Source: Uranotaenia lowii (taxonomy: Eukaryota > Arthropoda > Insecta > Diptera > Culicidae). From it: a stretch of DNA of 64,000 nucleotides. A program made the position numbers and the translations under genes. This document shows, piece after piece, positions 1 through 10,653 of the stretch. The stretch lies in assembly GCF_029784155.1 (NCBI RefSeq), contig NC_073693.1, positions 287,590,875 to 287,654,874 of the forward strand, read 5' to 3'. Under the pieces are notes generated by a model. The model was not told where the DNA came from. It saw nothing but the letters and a program-made list of their open reading frames with translations, and made no database searches. The stretch's first letter is position 1. Each line of letters starts with the position of its first letter.

Positions 1-104
1 GAAGATGAATGACCAAGTTGATTAAAATTCTCTATTAATACAAAATGTAAAATAGAATAGAATGGACAAAAAAATTTTAACAAAATTTAATGATCTATGG
101 TTTG

Positions 105-720
105 AGACCCCTTCTTCTAACTAGAAGCAGCGAGGGGTTCTCTCAAATAAAAGACAAATGTTGGCATGTCTCGAAAACTGATTATGGAAATTCATCCAAA
201 TTTGGCATGGAAGGATATTTAAAGTCAAAGAATGTGTCCATGAATATTTGAAATCCCTCTCTTCTTCCAATGGGAAAATAGGAAGGGGAAAGGGGGGCTT
301 TCTTACAATTTTTAACAAAACTTAAGAACTAATCGAGCAAATGAAACCGGGAAGGCAAGGGAGGGGATTGGTATACGAAAAATGTTTTATTGATTATTTC
401 AGACCCTTCCCTTTTTCCAGTGGGGGTATATGGAGGGGGGAGGGGGCTTCAATATCTTTTTTATTGCATATCTGGAGAACTATTCAGGCAAATGGAACCA
501 AATTTGGATTGGAAGGGCATTTAGGTACGAGAAATGGTTCTATGAATATTTAGTACCCCTCTCTCCCTCCAGTTAGGAAAAATTAAGTAGGGAGGGGGCT
601 TTTTAAAGTTTTTCAGTATAACTGGAAAACTACTCAATAAAATGGAACCAAATTTAGCGTGGGAAGGTATTTGAATACCAGGAATGAATCTATGATATTA
701 GATTTATGTTTTCGACCGGG
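105..720. repeat. Degenerate tandem repeat, unit about 150 bp, about four units
   Basis: The phrase AAATGGAACC (or AAATGAAACC) recurs near 337, 488 and 640, about 150 bp apart. Each unit then carries a block like AAATTTGG, a block like CTATGAATATT, a pyrimidine-rich stretch with CCCTCTC and a G-rich stretch (GGGAGGGGGC). A fourth, more diverged unit precedes at about 180-330. Units differ by many substitutions and small indels, so this is an old minisatellite-like array. No open frame runs across it. Bases 721-870 hold nothing recognised. Confidence 0.75.
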
Positions 721-1483
721 AAAATGTTTTGGGATAATAATTTTTGGCTTTTTACGGTCCTTGATTTTATTCAACCACTTTTTTTTGAAATACCCGACGT
801 TTCGACCATTTTTTGTGGTCTTTCTCAAGGGAACTGGAAGTTTATTTTAATATAATTAATTTTGAGCATTGTTAGTGACAAGGCCGGATTAAAGGGGGGG
901 CAAAAGGGGCAATTGCCCCGGGCTCCCCGGCACAGGGGGGGCCCCCTAGGGAAAAAAAGTTTTAACATTACTTAAATCATACTACTACAAATCCATGAAA
1001 AGAAATCAAAACTAGAAAATCGGAATGAAAACTTGAAATATAAAAACTAAAGGGCCCACGTGAAAAAATATCTAGATAAGTTTTTGTCTTAAAAAGTTAA
1101 GGTGCCTCCTAGAGTAAGCAGTGAAAAAGCAGCGAGCTGAGAATATCAAAATCTTCTGGACAAAACCGAATTCGAAAAAAAATAAAGAAGAATATGAGGC
1201 AAAAAACCTCAAATTTTCATTTTTTATCGAAACATATAAGTTACGATATTCTGTACAGAACAGTTAAAAAAAAACATCTCCTCATTTTAATTACATTCAA
1301 ACGTCTTGCACATAAATAATGCTTGTTGTTACGTTAAGTTTCCAAGTTGTGGTTTTCTGCACTTAAATAGCAGCTTATTTCGCTTTATGATAACATTTCA
1401 GAATTTTACTTGGGCAGTATCTGGGTTAATACCGCGTATTATAATAACTTTTCACCTTTCAATCATTATTTTTGAAATTTTCA

Positions 1484-3448
1484 TCTATATATATAAAAAT
1501 GAATGTTTGTCTGTCTGTCTGTTCCCTATAGACTCGGAAACTACTGAACCGATCATCGTCAAAACTGGCATCTGAGGGTTTTTGAGGCCGGGGATGGTTT
1601 CTGTAATAGTCAAAACTCCATCCGACTTAAGGAAGGAGAGGCTTCCATACAAAATTTGTAGTTTTTCGAAACAAATTAAAGTCATGACATCCATTTTCTT
1701 GAGATTTTTTTTTCCTTTGGGCGGTTTGTTTTTCGTCTCTATGGTCGAGGCGTCGCGGCCAACGTCGCAAAAGGATAGTAACCCAGGCATAGCATACTGA
1801 TCAGTAGGAATATTTTGGCGCGTATTTCTCAACCAAGCATATTTTCTTTGAGGGGTTTGTTTTTCGTCTCCATGGGCGAGCAAACGTCGTCGCAAGAGGA
1901 TGGTAACCAAAGCACACTGTTCATTGATTGCTGGAAAATTTAACAATAAGGCGCCTGTTTCTCAAACACGTGGGGCGATATGCAACCTAGATGTGTTTTT
2001 TTCTTGCTTATTTGATTTGTACACAGCACGTGGTAATGTGACACGGATTGGTATTTTATTAATCGAATCAAAACCAATTGAAAGATTTGCTAAAATACTT
2101 CAATATTTAGTTCGTGTTAATGTAGGTAGCATTCGACTTTTCATTCAAGGAACATTAGAAAATGTTCAAACGTTCAACTTTTTCTGTTAAAAAAAAAAAT
2201 AAAAATTAGGTTTTCTTCTAGAAATTGTTACTTCGGCCCAAATACACAACAGAAACGAATTTAGAAATAAAAATGGGAGCTTTTTATTTTAAATAATTCT
2301 GAAAAAACCATTGTACTTTTTGCTTACATACCAATTCAAGTACGTACTTAACATGAAAAGTGTTTTTGTGTTCATGGCTGCATAAAAGAGACTTTTAATC
2401 CGCTTCGTTTTTGAAAAGCGAGACTTTAGAACCGATATTCAACTGGACACAAAATTTTTAAAAGAAATTTTTAGTTTACCCTTAAAGTGTTAAAAACAAT
2501 ATTCCTCTCTGTCAACTTACTCGGTGGGGCAAGGGCAAACGTCGAACTTTTAAGAAATTCATCTTCAAAATGATTCAATATGTTGGAAAGACCAGAAGGG
2601 GTATTCCGAATGTTGAAACTGCAGCGGATATTGAAAATTCTTAAATGTCTTTGTAAATGAAGGTCATTCTCTTTGAACAGCATTCGTTAAAAGTGGAGTA
2701 ACAAACATACATTTATATTGCAGGAATACTGCAGAGGTATCAGTGAAACTTGATAAAACAAAAAACAGGAATTCGTATTAAATCCATTTTAAAGCCATTA
2801 CTCTGACGCATCTGTAAATAAGCTTTGCATTGACACTTGCCCCAATATGCGGGACAAATGTAAACTTAGAAATTTGTTTTGACTAAATTTTTGAAAATTT
2901 GACTTTCAAAGAAAAATTAAAAAAAAAAATGCAGAGAACTTATTTAGTGATGCAACTGATATTTTTTTAAATATTTATATGTTTACCGTAGTAAATTTAT
3001 TTAAAAAAAAAATTTGCACTGTATCTAATACATAACTAATTTAATATATTTTTCATTACCATGATAAGTGCTGTTTGGGTATCGAGCCGGTTAAATTTGC
3101 CTACCTTCTTCAAGCAGTGGGGGACAAAAGTGAAAAAGATGGGAGAGCTCCCATGTAAATTTAAGATAAAGAGCTTTTCAAAGAAGGGACGATATTTAAA
3201 AAGATTTTTTTGGGTACAGAGTACAAATTTCAGATCTTGAAAAACGAGTTAAGAGATCAGTAAATAATATATACCATCTTTAAATTGCTATTCAGAACTG
3301 CAGCTGCAGCTCTCATTTCAAAGTTGTTGGTTCTGAAGTATGATGAGGTTTGATTTAAAACAATGCTCTCTAAAATCTAAATTTTAATAAATTTTTACAA
3401 ATTACATTTATTTCCGGAAGGTGTAGCAAAGCACAACGGGTCAGCTAG
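1484..3448 (+). mobile_element. Helitron, non-autonomous, inserted in the hAT element
   Basis: The 5' end begins TCTATATATATAAAAATGAA followed by GTTTGTCTGTCTGTCTG and a segment like ACTACTGAACCGATCAT. This is the recurrent 5' end of insect Helitrons. The 3' end is AACGGGTCAGCTAG, with the CTAG terminus and an imperfect short stem (GTG..CAC) just upstream. The flanking bases are A (1483) and T (3449), the expected AT target with no target duplication. No Rep or helicase frame is present in about 1.97 kb, so it is non-autonomous. Short frames at 1900-2190 and 2471-2683 match nothing I recognise. Confidence 0.8.
1715..1975 (+). repeat. Internal tandem duplication in the Helitron, unit about 130 bp
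   Basis: Two adjacent blocks share GGTTTGTTTTTCGTCTC (near 1722 and 1854), then AACGTCG..GCAA(A/G)AGGAT and end in TTTCTCAA(C/A)CA. The second block is GC-richer and contains the start of a 96-codon open frame with no recognised homology. Confidence 0.6.
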
Positions 3449-3847
3449 TTGGTTTATAAATTTTTAACCCTTTTCCCTCTCTATTTTTGAAAGTAAAATC
3501 TTAAAAAAAAAACTTGCTTAAACTGGACCAATCGACAGTACAGGGTTTCTTTATTGAATTTGCATACCAATTTCTTTCCTGGACTTGAAATATGTACTGG
3601 AACATTTGCAACTGATTTAGCCAAAATTTTATTATCTACTGAAGTGAATATCTTGAATTCAGCAGATCATTTTCCAAATGATCATTCTCAAATTATTATC
3701 AAAAGATGATAATTAAGTAGAGTAGATTAAGTGATTTTCTTAATATGAATATTTCTATGATCTTTTTCTAGATTCGATTCATTGGAATTTTCAAGTCTTG
3801 TGATGTTTCTTCAGTTACTGAAGTTCTGTTTCATCATTTTTCAGCAC

Positions 3848-4190
3848 GTACCCGGGCCGAACAAATCCAGGCTATTTTAGCTAAAAACTTGGCAAAATCC
3901 GGGCATTTGATACCAAAATGTCGACCAAAAATCTGGGCAATATCTGGGCAAAATTGATCAAATCCCAGGAAATACTCAACACAAATCGAGAAAAAAAACT
4001 AGATTTTTTTTTTCATCAGCAATTTCTAAATCGTATTTTAAACTTAAAAAAAAAACTTTTCATAATTAATTTTATAAAACTTGCTTAAAAAATTCCGGTT
4101 GGAAACAACATAACACAATAAGATTTTCTCTGTTTGATTTGGCAAATAATGTCAATAAATCCGGGCAAAATCCGGGCTTTCAACCTTAGT
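3848..4190. mobile_element. Decayed fragment of the CCGGGC hAT-MITE family
   Basis: The segment is rich in AAATCCGGGC / ATCTGGGCAA and ends with ATCCGGGCTTTCAACCTTAG. The phrases match intact members at 55621-56109 and 62967-63447. The terminal TAAGGTTGCCAG inverted repeats are largely lost, with CAACCTTAG the only visible trace, so it is an old copy inside the hAT element. Confidence 0.55.
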
Positions 4191-5168
4191 CAAGAGTACT
4201 AAACTCATTTGGATTCCGTATCTGATTTTTTTTCAATGATTACTGATTCTGTGTTGTAAACATTTTAATCTTTATTCTCAATTTTTTTTCAACCGATCAT
4301 TTTTGCACTATACTCCATACTCCATACTCCTTTGGCTTTGAGGGCATCGAATGAAACTTTCGTCACATTTAGAATAAAAATTTGATAAAAAAACTTATCT
4401 GATGAGAGTCATATTCAAAAACATCTCATGAAAAGTTTTTTTTTGTGTTTCAAATTGATAAAAAAAATAAAATTGAATTCCACATTTGTTGCAGTTTCTG
4501 CTTTTGCTCTGATTGTAGCTTTGGATCTCTTTTTTAAAATTTAATTCATATTTTGTTTCTTAAAACTTGATTTGAAATTATGATTTAGATTTGGGACACT
4601 GAATTTTGGTTCTGAGTATAACGTGATTTAAAGTATTGAATTCTTAAGCTCTTATATCTGTATCTCTAAGTAATATGGATTTAGTTATTTTGTATATATA
4701 TTTTTTTAAATTTTGTTTTCTATGTTTCAAACCTTCAAGATACTTCCTAATTGTCACTAGGTAAATATTTCTCGAATAGGCACAAACCAAACGATCAATG
4801 ATTGTATGAAAATCATTTAAAATATCTATCTGGTCATTTTTTTTTTAATTAGAGAATTTTAGTTGGTGATAAGGCTTTAAAAAAAAAGAATTAAATTTAG
4901 CATTTTGCAGCTTAAATTCTAAACTCTTCCGCAATGTTTGCACGTGATTGATTTACAAATTTTATTTGAAGATACAATACTAACTATTTTCTACGCAGAC
5001 AACATGGCTATTTGAAGATAGTTTACTGAACTCATCTCCAGTTTATTAACACATTTAAAAGCTTCTGTATTTTCTGGGTGGCATTTGAAAAAAAAATCGA
5101 ATTATAGGGGCCCCCCGAAAAAAAATGCCCCCGGCCCCCCGATAGCTTAATCCAGCCCTGGTTAGTGA

Positions 5169-6417
5169 ACTATTCTTAAATGTGTAAACTCACTTATCTG
5201 TCTGCTGTTATTGTCAATATCGTTTTTTTTTCAACGGCGAGGTGTCCAGTATTTGCAGCTCTGTGGAGGTATTGTTGTTATTACATTTGCAGTTCTATTT
5301 TTGAACGTTAAAGTACGTTAAAGTGCAACCATAGGAAATCGGATGAAAAATAATCGTTTCTATCCGGTTCAAATTGTAAGATTTTAAAACCCTCCCTCCC
5401 ACATGAGGCGGTTCTTTTTATGGCCCTGTCCTATTTATCCTTTTGGCTCCAAAGGCCTCATATTGCTTCAAACCTTCAGTAAACACTTGATTCTATGTAG
5501 AGTTTCCTGGACAATTACTTAAACTGATTGATTAGTTTGTTTCAATTTCAAATCATATATCTAAAATTTTGTAAACAATATTCTATATTCACCATCAATT
5601 TGCATTATTGAATGCAAATTATTATTGTCACACCTGAAATAACGTAATAAATAGTTTTTTTTTAAATGCGACCCAGAGATGGGTCTTGACTCAAACATTC
5701 AGTCAGCGAAACTTTTTTTTGTTGAGAAATTAATCCAACTGACACATTTGGATTCATTTTTCTTCAAATAGTATTATTTTTTGATATTTGAATTTGATTC
5801 CTGTTCAAAGTAATGCATCATTCACGGGTCTTAAAGTTCAAATAAGATTCTAATTACTGAATTCCGGCAATGTTTGTGATAACCGAATAAATTAAAACTT
5901 AATCCATAGAAAATGGCGTAATTGATTTTTTTTTCAATTGAAATGAAGCTGAACAAATAAGAACTTTAAATATAAATTCTCTAGACTTTAAAAAATTCTT
6001 TAATTTTTTATTTAGAAAAAATCTATCAATCAATCACAAATTTTTCCTGATGTCTTTTCTACACAGATTTTTTCGGAGCATTTTCTGTCAATATTTTTTA
6101 AGACAAGACATTTTAAAAGAAAACAAGCATTGCCTTCTAAATTAATTCTTTTTCAGTATAACCCGAAATAATCTTACAACACAAGGCCAACATGTAGGGC
6201 GTATACGAAATCGGTGAAAATTTAAAAAAAATTCTTTAAGACACATTTTCAGAAAAGTAAAATCATTGAGACACTGTAACAAAATTTGCTTGGAGCTCTG
6301 TGAAATTATAGAGTTTTTCGTCTTGAACCTGATGTTTAGTTCCGTGATTTCAAATCTACGTTGTTTTGTGTTTTGTGAAAATGTGAATTACGATCTCACC
6401 GTCCCCCTGAGCCTTTC
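5169..6417. other. AT-rich non-coding stretch with one repeat terminus
   Basis: No gene is recognised. At about 5425-5465 there is a copy of the dispersed terminus CCTTTTGGCTCCAAAGGCCTCATAT, also seen near 9800, 17650, 21280 and 39610. The rest is AT-rich with many homopolymer runs. A 60-codon open frame at 6266-6448 crosses the left edge of the Transib-like element and is not credible. Confidence 0.5.
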
Positions 6418-6422
6418 CAACG

Positions 6423-7303
6423 CACTATGGGGCAGTTCCTTACAATGAGGCGGCAAAAAGTACGATTAGGTGTTTTAGACTATTTTGTTATTTTTGAAAA
6501 TTTTGTTTGAAAATTACTATTTTAACTAACTTAAAATAAATTCTAACAAAAATTTTGTATAAATAACTTTGAAAGTACGATGCTTGGTGTTATTTTTGAC
6601 CCTACTTTTTATTTCTTCTGAAAACCGGGTTTTGGACTAATTGATCATTAAATGATAAATAACATCAAGACATTTCATGAAACTCTAGAGAAAAATGTGT
6701 GAAATGGTTGATCAAACATGAGAAACATTTTTTTGACAAACCAACATCAACTTTGTTGAATTTATACTCATTAATGGGAAAAATTACCCATTTGCATGAT
6801 ATTTTCAGCTTTATTTTACTATAACTCAAAAACGGTGATTTAAGGTGCCTGGAATCTCTTTCATTGTATTTTTAGGACTTTAAACTAGATCTCGATTGTA
6901 AAAAGAGTATGGGGAAATGCGGGGATTTTTTTGGCAAGGCTTTAAAGTTTTTGACTTTTGAAAAAAATCATTATTTACTCATTTTTATCATAGATCAATT
7001 TAGTGTGTAAAAAATTTGAATGGTTCAAATGATAGCTTTTAATATAAGCTTTCATATGGTGTACTTTGAATTTGAGAAAAAAATGTTTTCCATAGAAATA
7101 TATGTGATTTAAAATTTTTTCTTCATCATATAAATTTTTCAATTTTTCAAAGTCTGATGTCTGTGGTGCGTTCAGTTTTCAAGATAATGAGTTGAAAAAC
7201 TGGGAATATCTTAGTTAAATATAAAGCTATCAACTAGTAAAAATAAAAAAGTGATCCGATAAAGTTCAGTTTTTGACTTTTTGCCGCCTCAAACCCCATA
7301 GTG
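6423..7303. mobile_element. Transib-like MITE, 881 bp, 5-bp target duplication CAACG
   Basis: The left end is CACTATGGGG and the right end is CCCCATAGTG, its exact complement. Inside both ends lies TGAGGCGGCAAAAAGT (left) or its complement (right), separated by 13 extra bases on the left and 3 on the right. The flanks 6418-6422 and 7304-7308 are both CAACG. A CACWATGG terminus with a GC-rich 5-bp duplication is the signature of Transib, the superfamily related to RAG1 and V(D)J signal heptamers (family knowledge). No transposase frame is present. CACTA elements are less likely because they make 3-bp duplications. Confidence 0.75.
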
Positions 7304-7308
7304 CAACG

Positions 7309-9796
7309 CCCCCCAGCCTTAAAAATATCAAAATTGAGCCCATAACGCCCCAAGGGGGTGGTAAGGCCGACTTTGCAAATCACTGATCTCGATCATTTAG
7401 TACAACACGAAATGTATTAAATAAAGTGGGAATAAATTTCTTTAGAAAACTTGGAAAAAAACTACGACATATATTAGCATTTTGAACCGAATATTTAGTA
7501 GTTCTTCTTCCTCGAACAAGCTGACCCAACGAATAAGTTGTAATTTCACTTAGAAATGCAAACTTCTAAATTAAAACGCAGAAGTTTGTCATAAATTTAG
7601 CTTCTCTTCTAAAAGGAACCAAGGTAGCAAGCAGGACCACCGCAGCTGTGATGTTTTTTAGAAAATTGAAAATTTCTATGCAAGCAAACTACTCCTAACT
7701 AGGAAAAGGGAGGTCAAAATGCAGCTTCTACTTAGTTAATGGAGGTAAAACGTGCTCCAATGTTGAAGGAAATTTTTAGCGGAGAAAGTTGATGAAATTT
7801 TATTACCTCTTTGTGCAGCGCTCTTTTGCATTATAGGACTGGACGGAGGGAAAGGGTTTGAGTGAACATTTGTTTGCAGTTATCAATTAACAGCACGTAG
7901 GTTAAAGTGATGGTGGCACATTGTACAGCGATTATTTTGTGGTCATGCAAAGAAGAAATTTTATTGAAAATTTAATACACGATATGTCTTTTTATGCAGG
8001 TTTTTGAATCGCTTATTAACACATAATAAATGTTTTTAGAACTCAGTTGCCAACATTCGAGACTTTCCTTTAGGATACTGATGAAAGAACTTTGAAATCA
8101 AAAGTCAGGAATTCTGAATTCGAATTGGTTTTCCCATTCAAGCTGATCAACCATAATTTTCGGACTATGAATTCCACCATCATCCGGAACATAACTGAAA
8201 TCAATGCCGTGATTTATGGTTTGTTATCTCCCAAATGTAGGAGTTTGGGACCAGCCCTAAACAGATACGGCCATTTTGGTCTCTTTCTAATACCAGAAGT
8301 TAGTTTTTGTGTACACATCAGTCGTCCTGCAGGCAGAGTCCTGGAAACAAGTTGTAGGTAACAGCAGCGTTAGAGCAAAGAATCCTAGGACTCGATGTAT
8401 CGAGCAGAAATGAAAATATTGGCATTTTGGCAATAAACCAACCATCCGGCACGAGATCGGAATGCCTAATTGAGTTCAATTGTGCTGCTGGAAGAGACCA
8501 AAGCTCGCCATCATGATTCAATTCATGGGAACCTCAATATGGGGGTGGACTTTTGGAGGCTCAACGATATGAGAAGGTTGGACTTTTGGTAGATATATGT
8601 ATCGATGTATGTATGGACATCTGTGCAAACATATATTAGCAGAACTCGTCAAGTGTAACAGTTCAGGTTTGAGTTTTGCTTCGGTAGTAATCGTGTCATG
8701 GATTCCGATCACGAGTCCTGCATGTAAAACTAAACCTTCCATTAGCCGGGCCAGTACGAATTGTCTGGGCTGCGAATACTTTTGGAATGGTCTTAACAAA
8801 AAGATTGTATAAAATCATTCTAACCTTCATCCTCTAATCACATACGAAGATAATCTCTATTAAAAAACCAATAAGTCAGGATTTCAAACAATGGCTGCCA
8901 CAAGTTAAAGCTTTATCGAAACAAAAATTTCAACCTCATCCGAATATTGTCCCCAGGATATGAGGAAAATTCAAATCAAAAAGTGTGTGTGTGTGAAAGC
9001 AATTTCCAGCTCAAGTATTCTCGATTGAAACCACTAACCAAACCCTCATCTTTCTAAGGAACGGGTCACATCTCAAGGGAGATGTAAGAAGTAGACGAAC
9101 ATGGATCCGGAAGCTCAAAATGCCCTTTTGCACATCACAACAAGACAAAGCTGCAGCTTTTAATTGTCATAATAAATGGTGATTTATATGTGTGATGCAA
9201 TATCTACCCTGCTCCATTTATGACAACAGCAGCACTATTGCTTCCCCCTCTCTGGAGAGATTATGTGATTATTGAAAAACACATTGGCCTATCGGATGGA
9301 ACTTGTTTCTTGGTTGGGGCTAGGCATTTTTGCTTCGGAATCAATGCCGAAGGATGGAATGGTAACGAGTTCGTTGTTTAAATTCTTACTACTTTTGTTC
9401 CCTGTCGGATGTTTCTAATTCTGTAGAGTTTTCTGTAAAGATCTGTAAAGTCTCGATTTGACCATTGATGAAAGGTAATTTTACTAGCAAGATTTTAAGT
9501 CAGAAACAGATACTAATCCTTACTGATATATGGATTAAATTTTGGAATTTAAAATGCAAATCTGTTCTGTTCCTTATTAAAGAAATTATGCCGATGAAGG
9601 CAAAAACATCAATTACAGTAGTGTTTTGTTAAGACCTTTTTTGCTTTTTTTACGTTTTCTTTCAAAAACATTAAAAATCTTAAGAGGGACACTGTTGTTG
9701 CATTCATCTAGGGGCAATACGCTTGGCAAATGTCCCTTTTTCCTAAATATAAAAGATTTATCGCAAAATGACAATAAATATCAAACTAAAATTTTA
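7309..9796. other. Apparently unique non-coding DNA
   Basis: This stretch repeats nowhere else in the window, and parts (about 8090-9420) are less AT-rich and less homopolymeric than the surroundings. Open frames here are all below 95 codons, often overlap on both strands and show no recognisable domain. There is a short GT run near 8983-8994. It may be intronic or intergenic host sequence. Confidence 0.4.
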
Positions 9797-10115
9797 CATA
9801 TGAGGTCTGGGAGCCAAAGGGGTATAAGTGCATAAAAGCTGATTTCGAGAAAAACGCACTTTAAGTTCGTTATGTTCCAATAAATTCCATAAATATTTTT
9901 TATGAAATTTTTCAATGAGTTTGATATTCTTAAATAAAAACAAATCATTTGACATAATTTTTGAGAAAAACGACGTCTATTTGACGTTAATTGAGATGAC
10001 TCATGATTTTTTAATTTTGCACTTATACCCCTTTGGCTCCAAACACATGCACTTATACCCCTTTGCCACCAAGTAAATTCACTTATACCCCTTTGTCACC
10101 AACAAATTTCCGGTT
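9797..10115. repeat. Dispersed repeat with CACTTATACCCCTTTGGCTCC modules
   Basis: The left edge reads TATGAGGTCTGGGAGCCAA then AGGGGTATAAGTGC. Near 10018-10105 the complement CACTTATACCCCTTT occurs three times, spaced about 30 bp, followed by GGCTCC, GCCACC or GTCACC. Related copies occur at 17440-17680, 37700-37770 and, as termini only, near 5430, 21280 and 39600. Opposed ends suggest a MITE-like inverted-repeat element with a repeated subterminal motif, but I could not define a target duplication. Confidence 0.55.
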
Positions 10116-10309
10116 TCAGGTGATTTTGTCTTGTTGATAGATTCAGAATACATAGGGATTTAATTAGGTGAAAGTCGATTAATTTATAAATATATTCTTT
10201 TTTTACTGTTAGGATGGGAAATGTACCCGGTTAATCGAGAGATTTCAAGTCTAAAATCAACCTTGTCTTGTCAGTTAGAGTAATTCTCTCCAAACAACAA
10301 TTTTTCATC

Positions 10310-10613
10310 TCCCTTTAACAGAATTCACCTTCCATTATCAGGCGGAATTGAAGCTGTTGCTTGTCATACAACTATGAGAGGTAAGGACTTATGCATTGTC
10401 AGTTTGTACTGGCCTCATAGAGTTGCAGTGGATCGAAGTCACCTAGAGGACCTGTGTTCAGTGCTACCTGAGCCAAGGTTGATCCTGGGTGATTTCAATT
10501 CGCATGGAACTGTCTGGGGAGAACAAGTTGACGATAGTCGTTCTACTCTTATCTATGACATTTGCGACAGTTTCAATTTAACAGTTTTGAACACGGGTGA
10601 AAAAATACGGGTA
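10310..10613 (+). pseudogene. ORF2 endonuclease fragment, upstream part (split by insertion)
   Basis: This frame encodes the middle of an apurinic-type (exonuclease-endonuclease-phosphatase) domain, which in these elements nicks genomic DNA to prime reverse transcription. The visible motif is RLILGDFNSHGTVWG (near 10470-10520), with the conserved GDFN aspartate and asparagine. The frame is open upstream to about 10310, where the element is truncated, so the N-terminal catalytic residues are absent. It stops at 10617-10619, three bases into the inserted DNA element. After removal of the insert and one TA copy, the frame continues without shift into the segment starting at 13704. That shows the retrotransposon was inserted first and was open here when hit. 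Confidence 0.8.
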
Positions 10614-10653
10614 GGGTAAAACTGTACAAGACGCACCAGCTAAGCATAATTGC

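Larger units (their letters stand above)
879..5160. mobile_element. Non-autonomous hAT element, 4.3 kb, with 8-bp target duplication
   Basis: The left end reads CAAGGCCGGATTAA and the right end, reverse-complemented, reads CAGGGCTGGATTAA. Both ends are followed inward by runs of G and C (GGGGGCCCC-like). The flanks 871-878 and 5161-5168 are both GTTAGTGA, an 8-bp target-site duplication as made by hAT transposases. CAG..GGATTAA with a GGGCCCC subterminal block is a common hAT end type (family knowledge). No transposase-like frame is visible inside, so it depends on another copy. It carries a Helitron (1484-3448) and a fragment of another MITE family (3848-4190). The remaining interior (about 890-1480, 3450-3850, 4190-5100) is AT-rich and featureless. 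Confidence 0.9.

Noticed and set aside
1900..2190. Helitron Rep/helicase remnant
   Set aside because: The 96-codon frame shows no Rep HUH motif or helicase motif.
6423..7303. CACTA (EnSpm-like) origin for this MITE because the ends start CACTA
   Set aside because: CACTA elements make 3-bp duplications; the flanks here agree over 5 bp (CAACG), which fits Transib.
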